A stretch of DNA of 64,000 bases. It comes from Mimachlamys varia. Its lineage: Eukaryota > Mollusca > Bivalvia > Pectinida > Pectinidae. The notes under the pieces were generated by a model. It searched no databases. It was given only the letters and a program-made list of their open reading frames with translations, and had not been told where the DNA came from. The stretch spans positions 48,998,322 to 49,062,321 of the forward strand of contig OX392528.1 in assembly GCA_947623455.1 (NCBI GenBank), given 5' to 3'. The position numbers and the translations under genes were made by a program. Of the stretch, positions 11,938 through 23,458 are shown one piece after another. The number at the start of each line of letters is the position of its first letter. Position 1 is the first letter of the stretch.

Positions 11938-12105
11938 TAAAACGTGACGATATCGAATTTCCGATCGTGAATTATCCCTTTCTTGATCGTAAAGTCCCTG
12001 CTACTCCAATTGCAACCTACATGTATAGTATTCACATGTCGAAGTAAACTTCTTATTTTGGGGATTGCTTTATATATATCGAGATTTTCTAGATAAATCA
12101 TTTGG
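11938..12105 (+). pseudogene. RT fragment, 3' part after the nested insertion
   Basis: Begins at AACGTGACGATATCGAATTT, translating to the RDDIEFPIVNYPFLDRKVP type of motif that follows the YIDD block in sister copies (DYFNFPLINFPFLD at about 39030-39070). It resumes directly after the pearl/HINE-like element ends. Further decay follows before hAT sequence begins near 12111. Confidence 0.7.
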
Positions 12106-12110
12106 GGGAG

Positions 12111-13970
12111 GACTAAGACAACTCGGATCATCAAGAAGTTACTTGCCCCTGTCCTGAAGGAAGAAGTTGTAGATCACTGCCGAAGCCAACCATTTTCATT
12201 GAGCTGCGATGAGAGCAACGGCAGCAACGATGAGAAAAGTTTGGCTGTCCTTGTCCCATACTTTGAAAAACTTGCTACGCCAAAGTTTCTTTCCATGCCA
12301 GTGGGCAACATAGGAACAGGACAGAACATTTTTCATCACTTAAAAGGCCCAATATACGTAACTTTCGGCAAATTCTTATGCGGTTACCGGTACAGAAGCA
12401 GTCGAAACACGGTATTTGTAAACACGCGTCCATTTCGAACCGTCTTCTACCTTCGGTTTGTTGTTGAAGTGGGCCCCACCTGAATTATGTTCAATTCTTT
12501 GTCAAGAGTTTCTTGTTAGTTACCGCTCAGGTTTACTTCCTGTAAGGCTTATTTTTGCATGGTTATCAACTGGATTTTTTTTCCAGAATTTTTCAGAATC
12601 ACGAAAACCCTGAAGTTACGTGTATTGGGCCTTCAAACCAGGTTTTTGTTGAATATGATATTTCGTGGAAAAACTACAGTAGTTTCATGTCCGACAACTG
12701 CAGTATGATGCCAGGCCGCCACAACTCCGTCATTAGCAGAATTAGAGAGGTACAGCCAGATATATTTGCCATTTGGCAAATTTGTGCACCGTGGCAGCTG
12801 TGAAGAGCCTTCCTTTACCAGTTGAAGACGTACTTATAGATGTTTTCTACCACTTTCATCATAGTGCCAAACGGAAGGAGGAGTACAAAGAGTTTATGGA
12901 CTTCTTGGACATTGAGCCTTCCAAGATCCTGAAGCATTGTGCCTTCAGAAAGCAGTAGAACGTACACTTCACCACTGGCCAGCTCTCAAGTCCTACTTCT
13001 TGTCAAATGAGTATGAGGAAAAGCCAGGACGTGTCAAGCGAGTTGCTGACCTGCTCTCAAACCCAGAGATGTACATATACTTTCACTTTCTGTGGTTTAT
13101 CTTTCCGTTCCTTGTGGAGTTCAACACTATGTTCCAGGCCGATGACACCCGCCTTCCTTATCTAGGACAGGAGATGAGGCAGTTGCTGAGGAAGCTCCTC
13201 GGGAAGTTTGTTGTTGTTAAGTCCATCAGGGAGGCAAATGATGTGACCGATGTTCCCTTTAAAGACTCTTCTCTTCATCTGCAAGATTCTTTCCTGGCCG
13301 TTGGTTTATAAACTCGTGCTTACCTGAGTGAGCATCAAGATGATGTAGACCCTGCAGTAGCAACGAGGTTCTTCAGCCATGTGAGGAAGTTTTACGTGGC
13401 AGCTGTGGACAAGATGGTTAAGAAGTTCCCGTTCCGTGACCCTGTAGTGAACAGCCTTGAGTTTCTGGTGCCTTCCAAAAGAGACATTGTTAACCCAGCC
13501 TCTGTGACAGAACTCGGTAAGAGATTCCCTTCCGTTATCAACGACAACCAGCTAGAAGCCCTCGAGGAAGAGTACCGGGAATTCCAACTGTGTGCTGATA
13601 GAGACTTGCCCAAGTGGGAAGATGGAAAACCCGTATAGACAGCTTCTGGGGAGAAATGTCCACCTGTAAGACGACGGTCACCCACACACTGAGATTTCCT
13701 GTCCTCCACAAGCTAGCTTCAGCCATGTGCAGACTCTCCAACAGCAACGCTGACTGTGAACGGGTATTTTCCCTTGTACGCAAGGTCAATATAGATCACA
13801 GATCTCTTCTGGACCAGTCCACATTTTCTGAACACCTTACTTGCAAATTGAACAGAGAGGATGACTGCTTCCTGTACAAACCATCTTCCATAACTCTGAT
13901 GACAGCAAAGTCTGCCTGTGTGTCATACAATAAAGAACTGTCATGTTCCCCATCAATGTCTAGGGACTAG
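12111..13970 (+). pseudogene. hAT-family transposase pseudogene
   Basis: Fragments in changing frames read as a hAT transposase lacking its N-terminal zinc finger. RIIKKLLAPVLKEEVVDHC and PFSLSCDESN lie at about 12120-12220. FMSDNCSMMPGRHNSVISRI lies at about 12687-12745. A long mid-region spans 12937-13638. The C-terminal dimerisation domain at about 13700-13870 contains LHKLASAMCRLSNSNADCER and VFSLVRKVN. Lesions are a TTAA-flanked insertion at 12344-12633, frameshifts near 12770, 12945 and 13630, and an in-frame TAA at 13309-13311. No TIRs or target duplication could be assigned. G+C is higher than in the surroundings, suggesting a fairly recent arrival. Confidence 0.8.
12344..12633 (+). 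mobile_element. TTAA-type MITE inserted in the hAT pseudogene
   Basis: Ends are AAGGCCCAATATACGTAACT and, inverted, GAAGTTACGTGTATTGGGCC. TTAA precedes the left end at 12340-12343; the right flank has decayed to TTCAAA. It belongs to the same family as 35204-35567 and 44411-44789 but is about 80 bp shorter through an internal deletion near the left end. It interrupts the hAT reading frame. Confidence 0.8.
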
Positions 13971-15499
13971 TGAATTTGGTGACTTATTGTGGACAGTATG
14001 TTTTCCAGTTTAACTGAGTTTGTGTTGTGGGAGCAATCAAAAGTTTGCCCAATGAACTTACCTGTAAGTTGTAATAAATTTCTACATAACATTTTCATGG
14101 TTTGAATGTTAGATTTATGCACTTTTTTAATTTGACAAAGAGTTCTGTATTCAGTTTGTGATTGTCAATTATAGTTGATAATATATCTTAATTGTCTCAA
14201 GTGAAAGACTTGTCCTTATTTGCTTTAATAAAGGTTGTTTAGTATTATAAGGATTCAGTATGTGATTGTCATTTTTAGTTGATAATATATTTCTACATTT
14301 CAATGAAAGCTTTTTTATGTGATTTGAAATTCAGTTGATAATACATTTCTTCAAATTAGTGAGTGGACAGTATTTTGATTTCAAAATGTTCTATTTATTA
14401 TAATGGTGTACATTTTAAAGGATCTCTTGTAGTGCATCTAATGTTAAATGATAAGATGAAAGATAATAGCATCCCTGTGATTGTTAAGCTTTCATTTGTT
14501 ATGTCTTATTAAAATTCAAAAATCAAAACTGCACTTGTCTGTAATATTTTCCTTGTCTTAAATTGTTCAATCAACTTACAGAAGGGAAGCACATTTGATG
14601 CATAGTAGTAATTTCTTTTATTTTTAATAAAATACTGTAGGCCTGAAGATGAGTCTTCCTCTTCAACAGAACAAATAAAACATAACCACAAAATAGATTA
14701 TTTGAAGCATGTGCTTATCAAAAAACAATATATATGTATCAGCAATGATTAAGGTGAACTATACCGCGACGCCGTGTTAGTATATGTTTCAGTCGAAAAA
14801 ATGCTCTCACGCACTTTTCTCCCCCATGAACATTTTGAAAAGTTGGCAAGTATGTAAATGTCGGCTGCTGACAAATTAACTTACGAGGGCTGAGTTGTGA
14901 GTCTCATATTTAAGGGTTTAACTTTTTGCGGACATATTACATTATGTTTCAAAATATTCCCTTTCAGTATCTGTTCTATTCACTTTTGCCAGCGATGTTT
15001 AAAAAGAAATCCTTTTCTTGACCGTTCATAAAGTCCTCCACTGTCCTGTGAAATCCCAACTTTTCTGGCTATAAATATCAGATACTTTAATATGGACTTT
15101 ATTACCATTTCTGGGATTGCAACAGTGACATATATGGAACGCAAAATTTAAATATATTCAATAAATTGCCCCTATCTAATTATTTGAAAATAGATCAATT
15201 AATTGAATGTATGCTAATTAAGCGTTCCATAGTACTATTGTGACAGGCCTTCCAGTACGGGCTCGGTCTGTCATGCTTTAATTTCGCCATCCACATTTCA
15301 TTGTAGCATATGCATTGACAATGACAAGTGCCAGATTCTGTCTCAAAGGAGAGATATTATACTTATAACTAATTTCAGGTTATTTTTAATTGTATGTAAT
15401 GATTATTTTGTTTATAAGTATTAGATAGGTTTAATGTAAAAGTATTTGTAGTTATCTTGTGGAATATAGACTTTGTTGTAAACATCAATCATTAGTGTG
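13971..15499. other. AT-rich DNA, no gene recognised
   Basis: Three diverged copies of a short segment resembling GATTGTCATTTTTAGTTGAT occur near 14160, 14262 and 14330. Otherwise no coding, RNA or TIR structure was recognised. Confidence 0.35.
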
Positions 15500-15640
15500 T
15501 TTACTTGTTGTGATTGACAATGCTACTCGGTTCTCATTTTGAGAACTTGATGTTTACTTGGATGTGACAAAGATTTACATGGCGGATGTCGTCGATGAAG
15601 CAGAAGACGCTTACTCTTCCGGAACACCCTGGCCAACAAT
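15500..15640 (+). mobile_element. RT-family 3' tail, copy a
   Basis: Carries the family signature in order: TGTTTACTTGTTGTGATTGA, CTTGGATGTGACAAAGATTT, ACATGGCGG, GAAGCAGAAGACGCTTACTC and TTCCGGAACACC. It stops right after the last motif. The terminal part of a similar tail (CTTATTATCTT to GTATTCTC) appears at 16133-16257. Confidence 0.75.
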
Positions 15641-15644
15641 TCAC

Positions 15645-15903
15645 AATTCATCTCCAGCACACACGCATACATACACACACACACATATGGAGATATTAGC
15701 CAGGTGGTATAGGACAAGTAGTTACCGCCCGATAAGGCAGCTCCTGCGAACTCCTCAGAATTGTATATGATAGAACTGTATGTGTTAAATGTATTGATTG
15801 TATAAGAATTGTATATCTATGTACTGTAAAGCGCTTTAGAGTGGCTTATATTAGCTAGATAGGGCGCTTTATCAAATATTGTATATTATTATTATTATTA
15901 TTA
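15645..15903 (+). mobile_element. retroposon 3' end with (ATT)n tail
   Basis: A CACACA-rich stretch (15659-15685) leads into CTGTAAAGCGCTTTAGAGTG, then GGGCGCTTTATCAAATATTG, and ends in seven ATT units at 15884-15902. Such GCGCT-containing 3' ends with ATT tails are typical of metazoan LINE/SINE copies. No tRNA-like head was found, so the copy is partial. Confidence 0.5.
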
Positions 15904-16126
15904 AGTTGTTCAAAAGATGATTAGCTTAATCCGTGATTAGCGCAAATTTTAATTATCCTGTAACTTAAAAATGAAACCATGGATTCTGTTATAACTTCGC
16001 AGATATCAATTATCTTATAGAACCAATCTACATGCAAAATTTTAAGATTTTAACTTGTACACTGACAGACTTATTAAAGTTTGGAAATGTTGTTAAATAG
16101 TGATTAATCACCCGTTGAACAATCGG
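15904..16126 (+). mobile_element. TIR element (AGTTGTTCAAAAG family), copy 1
   Basis: Left end AGTTGTTCAAAAGATGATTA; right end TGATTAATCACCCGTTGAAC, the diverged inverse. A second copy at 24828-25062 has the same length range and internal landmarks (CTTAAAAATGAAACCATGGA, AACTTCGCAGATATC, TTGTACACTGACAGA). No coding capacity. Confidence 0.8.
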
Positions 16127-16132
16127 ACTCTG

Positions 16133-16600
16133 GTCTTATTATCTTATACTTTTACAAGAGTCTCCATGTCAATCATTCCTTTGTTCATATTTTGCCCCTG
16201 GTTTAATCGATGTTGGGTTTGGATTATGGTTTTGTTAACGCTTCTGTATTCTCTTATTTATTTGCAGTCATGATTCTACATTTCGTTTAGTACAACAACC
16301 TCAATATTATACCTCAGTTCTTCTCACTTTGAGGCCGCGACATTTACTTGGATGTGACAAAGATTTACATGGCGGGTTTCGTCGATGAAGCAGATGACGC
16401 TTACTCTTCCGGAACACCTGGTCTTATTCTCTTGTAATATTACGAGGGACTTCATGTGAATATTTCCTTTGTTTCTATTTTGCCTCTAGTTTAACCGGTT
16501 TTCAGTTCGGATCATGGTTTTGTTGACGCTTAAGCATTCTCTGATTGTTTTGTCCTATTACGTTTGTATAATGTGATATATGTCTGATTTCGACCTCGTG
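16133..16600 (+). mobile_element. two adjacent RT-family 3' tails
   Basis: 16133-16257 is the terminal portion of one tail, with TTTGCCCCTGGTTTAATCGA and TATGGTTTTGTTAACGCTTC. 16340-16550 is a second, more complete tail, running from ACTTGGATGTGACAAAGATT to ACGCTTAAGCATTCTCTGA. They form a direct, not inverted, pair. Confidence 0.75.
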
Positions 16601-16750
16601 GAATATGAGCCTATAGCTTAATGGGGTATCGAGGTTTAAATAAAGTTATTATTATCATTCATACATCTTATGATATTTTGCCTTTAGCTTATAATTACAA
16701 AATAAAAATGCGTTTCGTCCCCCGTGTGTATCTGAAAGGAGAAAAAAAAC

Positions 16751-17216
16751 AAGTCTTCCTATGGTAAGCCGTTTGGAATTTTACCTACTAAATACATATA
16801 TCTCTATTTCAAATGGTGATATCCTATTTTATTTTATACAGAAAAAAAATATTTTTAATTTAAATAGATATATCTGTATTTGAAATAGAGATACCACTAA
16901 CTAATTCAAATAGAGATAATACTAATTCAAATAGAGATATCTGTATTCGGATTAGAGATATACAGATCTATTTCAAATACAGATATTTCTCTTTAAATTT
17001 AAGATATCATTTATCAAATGGGGATATCTATATTTAAAATAGCGATATCTATATTTAAAATAGAGATATCTCAAATTCAAATAGAGATATCTCTACTTCA
17101 ATTACATATATTTCTAAATTGATAGATGTCTTTATTTTAAAAAGAGATATCTTAATTAATTACTAGAGATATCTTCATTTCAATAGGTAAAAAACCAAAC
17201 GGCTTGCCATAGTCTT
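16751..17216. mobile_element. TIR element with AGAGATATC-rich core
   Basis: Left end AAGTCTTCCTATGGTAAGCC then GTTTGGAATTTTACCTA; right end TAGGTAAAAAACCAAACGGC then TTGCCATAGTCTT. These are near-perfect inverted 35-bp termini. The ~390-bp interior is a degenerate ~18-bp tandem repeat of the TTTCAAATAGAGATATCT type, in both orientations. No coding capacity. Confidence 0.75.
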
Positions 17217-17280
17217 AAATGTGTTAAAATTGATGTATTATTTGAAGTAGATTTACGCATCGTACCTGTCGAGGAAAGTA

Positions 17281-17342
17281 TAAAGCTCTAGCGTTGAATT
17301 GGCTAAGTAACTATACTTAGCCAATTCAACGCTAGAGCTTTA
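17281..17342. repeat. perfect 29-bp inverted repeat, 4-nt loop
   Basis: Arms at 17281-17309 and 17314-17342 are exact reverse complements (TAAAGCTCTAGCGTTGAATT... and its inverse), separated by ACTA. Matching stops at both outer ends, so this is an isolated hairpin rather than the centre of a longer palindrome. Confidence 0.95.
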
Positions 17343-18980
17343 GAGCACCTAATATTAGCACACCAATACCGCCAGCGGCTATTGTAGGTTAAAGCTAATG
17401 GTGTATACTGAATTGATTACAATGTATACGTAGCTGTGACTGTCTGCGGTCGCTATACATTGTACATGGCTGTGTGTTTTCTATTAATAGCCCATGGCGC
17501 TTTAATATAACGAGTTTGAACACTACCTGCTATATTGACATATATACCGGACAGAGCCCATACGGTAGGTGTGTTTTTTGTATAATAACTCCGTATTTTT
17601 TGGATGTTCAATTTTGACTATTTTGTGGTAATGACATGCAATAGGTCCAGTGTTTACTTTCAGCGTCAATATGTGTACCTATACACCTACATACTACTCT
17701 ACATATTGTATACAAGGTTAAGGGCAACCTGTGTTCGGGGTCATATTATATCTGTACAAAATACCAGCGTTTGATGTTGAAGGGGGGTTCAAAGTCCATT
17801 GAAGGTATCGTACACTTAACCATTACGCACACCTTCGCTATAAATCATTTGTACAATTTTATCTGTCTATCGATACTGATATAAGGTAACGGGGATCGTT
17901 CGGCTACACCTATACCGTACAGATCTCGAGGTATGTATTTGACAGTTATATATATTGTTCATACGTCTAGTGCTTTATTTACTTTGTCAATAACACATAA
18001 CTAACCTAATGATGTAACAAACAAACTAGAAAGTTGTTTGTTTTGGATTGCTAGAGTTTGGTCGACACGCGTTGACCTACGTTGTATATATGTTTTATAC
18101 CAACTTTGCATGGCATATTTACGTTGTCATGAACACCAAATTAACTATTTAGTTTTGTAGCAAACTAGCTAGAAAGTTGTAATTTGGCTGTTTTGAATTG
18201 TTGGAGTTTGGTTTGGTCGACGTGCATTGACCTATATATGTTTTATACCAACTTTGGCATGTTTACGATGTGTTTATCTGAACTCTAAAAGAAATCTAGA
18301 ATTGATTTTTCCCACACATTTCAGAATGAGTTTAAATCATACATTATGTTGAACACAATATATTGTGATAGTGATACAATCCTGTTCTATATGTTGTCCG
18401 TTCTCTCGAGTGTCTATTTTACAAAATTAAAAAGAAGCCTTTGGCCAAAGCTTGTTTGAATGCTGCTGTATGTATCATTAACTATGCTCAAATTATATTA
18501 TATTATTGCATAGAAGCATTCTCTATTGAATTCTCCCAAAAGGATTATCAGCACAAAATACAGAAATGTATTTCAGTGTGACAGAGGCATTGTGATTGAT
18601 GAATAGCGGCTAGCTTGCCCTATATACGTGTGCTCTAGATACAGCTGGAATGTGTGCTAAGTCTGCAATACGAGGGGTTGTTTATCTATAGTAGCAATAT
18701 TCGTAAGTCAAAATCTATTTATAATTGGAACACAGATGCCAGGAGAAGGAGAAAACATCTGCGATAGAATAGTCAGATTTACCTTTAACGAAACAGTGTT
18801 GTTGAGGTCTGGCATTTGATATCTTAAATATGACAAAAAAGATTTAAAAAGAAAGAGGGTCGAAAGTAATATTAGATCACAGGCGATTGCACTGTTTTCA
18901 AGCTTTGTAAACATAATACTTTAGGTTTTTGTAAACACTATACGCCATGTGAGGTAGTGTTATAGTTGGATGTTACTGTT
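17343..18980. other. intergenic DNA, no gene recognised
   Basis: A diverged direct repeat is present: GTTTGGTCGACACGCGTTGA near 18056, and the similar GGTTTGGTCGACGTGCATTG near 18210. No coding or RNA gene is supported. Confidence 0.35.
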
Positions 18981-19195
18981 AGTTTCTTATATTAAGCTGA
19001 CTATACTTTATGCTGTACGTAAATAGCAAAGTTTTACAGTTTCTTATGTTAAGCTGACTATACTTTATGCTGTACGTAAATAGCAAAGTTTTACAGTTTC
19101 TTATATTAAGCTGACTCTACTTTATGCTGTACGTAAATAGCTAAGTTTTACAGTTTCTTATATTAAGCTGACTATACTTCAAACAGTTATGTCCT
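18981..19195. repeat. 57-bp tandem repeat, 3.7 copies
   Basis: Units start at 18981, 19038, 19095 and 19152, each beginning AGTTTCTTAT and containing TATTAAGCTGACTATAC and TGCTGTACGTAAATAGC. Copies differ at only a few positions. Confidence 0.95.
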
Positions 19196-19489
19196 GTAAT
19201 TATAAACTGTTTACGTAATCACATGTATCACCGACTGCGGACTCTAGATAACCTACATATTCGTTATTAAGACACGTATACGTTCCGGTTGACTGGAGAC
19301 GGTAACTAAATGTTATCTATGAGATTATAAATTTAGATCACCATATGACATACCTGAACATTCCCTTCAGGTAATCAGGTACGAGTTCGCTGTGGACATT
19401 TTTATCTGCATTCTAGGTCAAGTAGACCAGACGAAAATACGCCCGGGGATTATATGACAATGATATTCGACCAAAGATGACGTACATGT

Positions 19490-19670
19490 AACACACACAT
19501 ATGCTGCACCTTTTAAATTTAGTAATAGATACAGTATGCCCCAAAAATGAATTAACTGCACCATACAGCTGTTTCGTCCTCCTAGGACTCGTCAGTGATG
19601 CTAGAGGCCAAAGGGTGGGAATTCAAAATTTCTAAACTAATGTAGAAGCAGAAGGGCCAGGTGCGTCAAA
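19490..19670 (+). mobile_element. CA-adjacent interspersed repeat, copy 1
   Basis: Landmarks in order: ACACACATATGCTGCACCTT, TAATAGATACAGTATG, TCCTCCTAGGACTCGTCAGT, GATGCTAGAGGCC, AGAAGCAGAAGGGCCAGGTG. Sister copies are at 44030-44210 (inverted), 59750-59985, and a truncated one at 51318-51385. Each copy has a CA-rich run at the same end. Class is unknown; SINE-like in size. Confidence 0.7.
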
Positions 19671-19739
19671 CCCATTTAATTAATGAATTTAGAAGTAAAA
19701 TTAAAATAGTTCGTTAATGCAGAAAATTATATTTCTACG

Positions 19740-20050
19740 ATTAGTTGTTGAGAACTATGAGCAAGTTTTATGGTCAATATGTTGGTCTCAATGAAAAAGA
19801 TTGTGTATCCTTTTGTGATTTTAAAATGAACATTTTTGAGTGTGCTCATGAATTAGTGCTCTTGTTACTTGTTGTGATTTACATGGCGGGTGGCGTCGAT
19901 GAAGAAGAGGACGCTTGCTCTTCCGGAAAACCATGGTCTTATCCTCTTTTATTATTACAAGGGTCTCCATCTAAATCTTTCCTCTGTTCATATTTTGCCT
20001 CTAGTTTAATCGATGTTTAGTTCGGATTATGGTTTTGTTGACGCTTAAGT
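19740..20050 (+). mobile_element. RT-family C-terminus and 3' tail, copy c
   Basis: Reads SKFYGQYVGLNEKDC at the start, matching the RT C-terminal region of other copies. The tail follows (ATTTACATGGCGGGTGGCGT, TTCCGGAAAACC, TTTTGCCTCTAGTTTAATCG). A deletion removes the usual CTTGGATGTGAC segment. Confidence 0.75.
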
Positions 20051-21268
20051 GAAGGTATATTTTTTATACGTAAATGTATGATTTCAGATGGTTTTAATAA
20101 GTAATTTAAGTCATTGAAACTTTTTTCTCAATATTTTACGTTGTAAATTGGTGACCCAGATTTAAATATTCACAAATAAATTTGACAGATAAAATGTACA
20201 TAAACATACATCACAATGTGAATTTACTGTGACCAAAAATCTGTTATCACAACGTCAGTATACAGTGGCCCAAATACTGCACCAAAGCTTGAACAAACAA
20301 AGGGATACATCACACTTTATCGGCAAAACAATGACCGATATATATATTTAAAAAAAAAAAACTAAAAATGTTAAAATGTTAAAATGACTTAAAAAGTATA
20401 AAATGATATACCTCATACACCACAGCTGCAACAAAGTGACCTAAATCAATGTACACCTCATCCACCTCATCTGAAAAAAAATGACCCAGATCATACAACT
20501 GGGCGTAAACATGAATACGTACCACACAACGCACTGGTTAAACTATAAAATGTAAGAATATATTTGTTTTTCATTTCAATATTTTTTTATTATCCTTTTT
20601 GTTTTGCAAATAATACAATGATATACAATAGCAATCATTTTTACAATAATGTACTTCATGTTTTGTAAGGCACAGAAACTACAATTTGATAATATTATTT
20701 TACATTTGGCACTCAATGCTAGTAATCAACTTCAAGAAATCTGCATGTTCTTCCATTTTTCGATCAATGTTATAATTACACTGAAATGTCCATACATTTC
20801 TAGCTAGCAATTTAATAAAACATTGTTTTCTTGAAGAGAAAAGATTTTTTCCCCATAAATACATCCTAGTTATTCTGATATACTTTCATATATCTACTCA
20901 CTCATGAACAAAATATCAAAGTTATGCATACTTATTAGGCTCTATTTAATTTGTCTTCCAGCTAAATGTATTCCATATCATACATGAAGCTATGACCCAG
21001 TGAACTGTTGAATAAACTATATACAAAACAGGTTATATTAATCGCATGTTTTGTCACGGACAGAAGTGCGGAGAGGGTCTCAATCTGCTGAGTAACAACT
21101 CGTAGTAGCCGCGTTTGATTGTATATCGACATCCACAGGCTGTGTTGACAATTGTTGTTATTATCTAGAACACAGAGATAGAAATAGTGTTGCCCTGATG
21201 TCAGACTCGTTGACATATTGAGTCGGGACATTCTCCTTAGTCAACGAGATAAAGCCAGTCCAAAAGTT
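20051..21268. other. AT-rich intergenic DNA, no gene recognised
   Basis: Long stretches are poly-A/T-rich. Open frames on either strand (for example 20962-21231 minus) match no known domain. Confidence 0.35.
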
Positions 21269-21575
21269 AAGGTCATATACCTGGCTGTTTATCGGTCGCT
21301 ATAAGAGGTGAGTTTAAATGTGAAGATACTTGTTATGTCGTGTTTCTATTCAGAAAATCAATATGCTCATTATATGTATTTACAGGATAATTAATAATTA
21401 ACACGGAAACACAAATGACGAAGTCATATACCTGACTGTTTATCGGTCGCTATTAGAGGTGAGTTAAAATGTGAAGATACTTGTTATGTCGTGTTTCTAT
21501 TCAGAAAATCAATATGCTCATTATATATATTTACAGGATAATTAATAATTAACACGGAAACACAAATGACGAAGG
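21269..21575. repeat. 151-bp direct tandem duplication
   Basis: Two copies begin at about 21272 and 21423 (GTCATATACCTGGCTGTTTA / GTCATATACCTGACTGTTTA) and stay nearly identical to the CACGGAAACACAAATGACGA block at about 21403 and 21554. Only a handful of differences separate them, so the duplication is recent. Confidence 0.95.
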
Positions 21576-21582
21576 AAGACAG

Positions 21583-21648
21583 TGTTTTGACTCGTGCCCT
21601 ATCCGGGCCTCGAACTCACGATCTCCGGCACCAAATCGCCTAGCCAGA
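21583..21648 (-). mobile_element. tRNA-like fragment (SINE head remnant)
   Basis: On the minus strand, TGGCTAGGCGATTTGG resembles a pol III A box region and GAGTTCGAGGCCC a B box, about 20 nt apart. No acceptor stem could be paired, so this is a tRNA-derived SINE remnant rather than a tRNA gene. Confidence 0.45.
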
Positions 21649-21799
21649 AATTTACAGGATAAATATATTATTATATACAACGTACATTATTGTAACGTTG
21701 CCCTTTTATTTTAAGTAATACAATACTTTCATATTGCATATCTGAGCCATATCCAAATAGCACCAGTCGATAAGAAGTTTGGTAGTATTCTTGTGGTAA

Positions 21800-22160
21800 T
21801 TTATTTCAAGTTTTATGGCTGGAATATTTGTCTCATTGAGAATGATTCTGTATCTTTGTGTGATATGCGAATGGGCGTTTTTGAGTTTGCTTATTAGTGT
21901 GCTTACTTGTTGTGATGACGATGATAACTCGGTTCCCATTTTGAGGATTGATGCTTACTTGGATGTGACCAAGATTTACATAGAGGGTGTGGTCGATAAA
22001 GCAGAAGACGCTTACTCTTCCGGAACACCTGGTCTTATACTCTTGTGCTTTTACGAGAGTATCCATGTAAATCTTTCCTTTGTTCCTATTTTGCCTCTAG
22101 TTTAATCGATTTTGAGTTCGGATTATGGTTTTGTTGACGCTTTGGTATTCTCTAATTTTT
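21800..22160 (+). mobile_element. RT-family C-terminus and 3' tail, copy d
   Basis: Includes a 5' extension (TATTTGTCTCATTGAGAATG, TATCTTTGTGTGATATGCGA) preceding the standard tail. The tail runs from CTTGGATGTGACCAAGATTT to GACGCTTTGGTATTCTC and is one of the better-preserved copies here. Confidence 0.8.
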
Positions 22161-22164
22161 CCCT

Positions 22165-22560
22165 TTAAACTAGATAATTTGCCAATACATCACTGGTAAT
22201 CCTGGCTGAATCATTCAAGACATCTACTACATTCAAATTGATATAGTTTGCATATTGAGCTTTTAACTAGATATTACGCCAATACATCGATGGAAAGACT
22301 GGTTAAATAATTCAAGATGAATAGTGCATACAATTTGATACAGTTTGTATATTAAACATTGATACTTTGCCGTTACATCACGTGCACTGGAAAGCCTGAT
22401 TGAATAATTCAAGATATTTTGTACATACAAATTGATATGGTTTGTATATTTCAAACATTTAACTAGACACTTCGCTAATACATCACTGGAAAGCTTGGTT
22501 GAATAATTCAAGAAATTTATTACATTTACAATCTAATTTCGTTTGTATATTAAACTTACT
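22165..22560. repeat. ~97-bp degenerate tandem repeat, 4 copies
   Basis: Landmarks resembling GCCAATACATCACTGG recur at about 22181, 22278, 22369 and 22473, each followed by AATAATTCAAGA-type and TTTGTATATTAAAC-type segments. Spacing of 91-104 bp and many substitutions indicate an old array. Confidence 0.8.
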
Positions 22561-23458
22561 TTTAATCTTCTTATTTCATCATTACTTCAATGGAAAATCT
22601 TACTTAAGTACAGCAATAATTTACTAGTACGTACATTTTAATAACCTTTTAGATATGAAGGCCCGTCTTTCGCTTGGTGTTTGATGCTTTGTTCTGACGA
22701 CACATTATTATAGGTTATTTGTGGGATACCTTGTGCCCTTTTAAGCATTAATGATACTATCAAAGTGGCTTGATGAAAACCACAAACTCAAATCTCAACG
22801 AAGCGGCTAATAGACTATGCTGTGAAAATGTAGCAAGTTAGAATGGGCTTGTAAATGTATAGGGACATTCTGTCTCCTGGTATCAGTTTATTTGCCTCAC
22901 AGTTCACGATTCAACACATTGTAAGATTGTATCACTATATCGTGACTGAAGAGACAGCATGAAAAGAATATAAAATTGTAAAAAAAAGTATGCTCCATGT
23001 GTTTTTGCAGGCTTACATTTTCTCATTTCACCAAGCGTTAGCCACAAATCTATGGAGATAAATATCTTTTGTATATTCATTGTTCATTAAATATTTTTTA
23101 AATACAGGATATTTTCCCACCAAGGCATTGAATATGTTTCGTTGATATTTTCGTTTAGGGATATGATAGGGAGAAGTGTATATGGACCTTACGATAAACA
23201 GGGTTTCTGTCTATTTGATCGACGATCTTGTGCATTTTAGGTGATATAATGGTAATGGTAACATGCATTCTATAAGAGTTCCGAGAAAAGTTCTTTCGAC
23301 TTTGAAGCACTGTATATCACTTGTCTAAATCCAATCGTAAATCACTTGATGACTTGACGTTTACTTATAAGACCTATCAACCAAACAAAGCTTAATATGT
23401 CAAGAAATTGCAATTGAATGTAGTTTTCATTTCTTTGCAGAGAGTTGTTGACTACATC
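22561..23458. other. upstream region of acyl-CoA ligase gene A
   Basis: No coding exon or repeat family was recognised. TTTCTTTGCAG at 23430-23440 looks like a 3' splice site 18 nt before the gene A start codon. An upstream non-coding exon therefore probably lies in or beyond this stretch; its position could not be found. Confidence 0.4.

Noticed and set aside
13392..13789. Minus-strand open frames opposite the hAT pseudogene
   Set aside because: They mirror the plus-strand hAT coding sequence, which has recognisable motifs; the minus frames have none.
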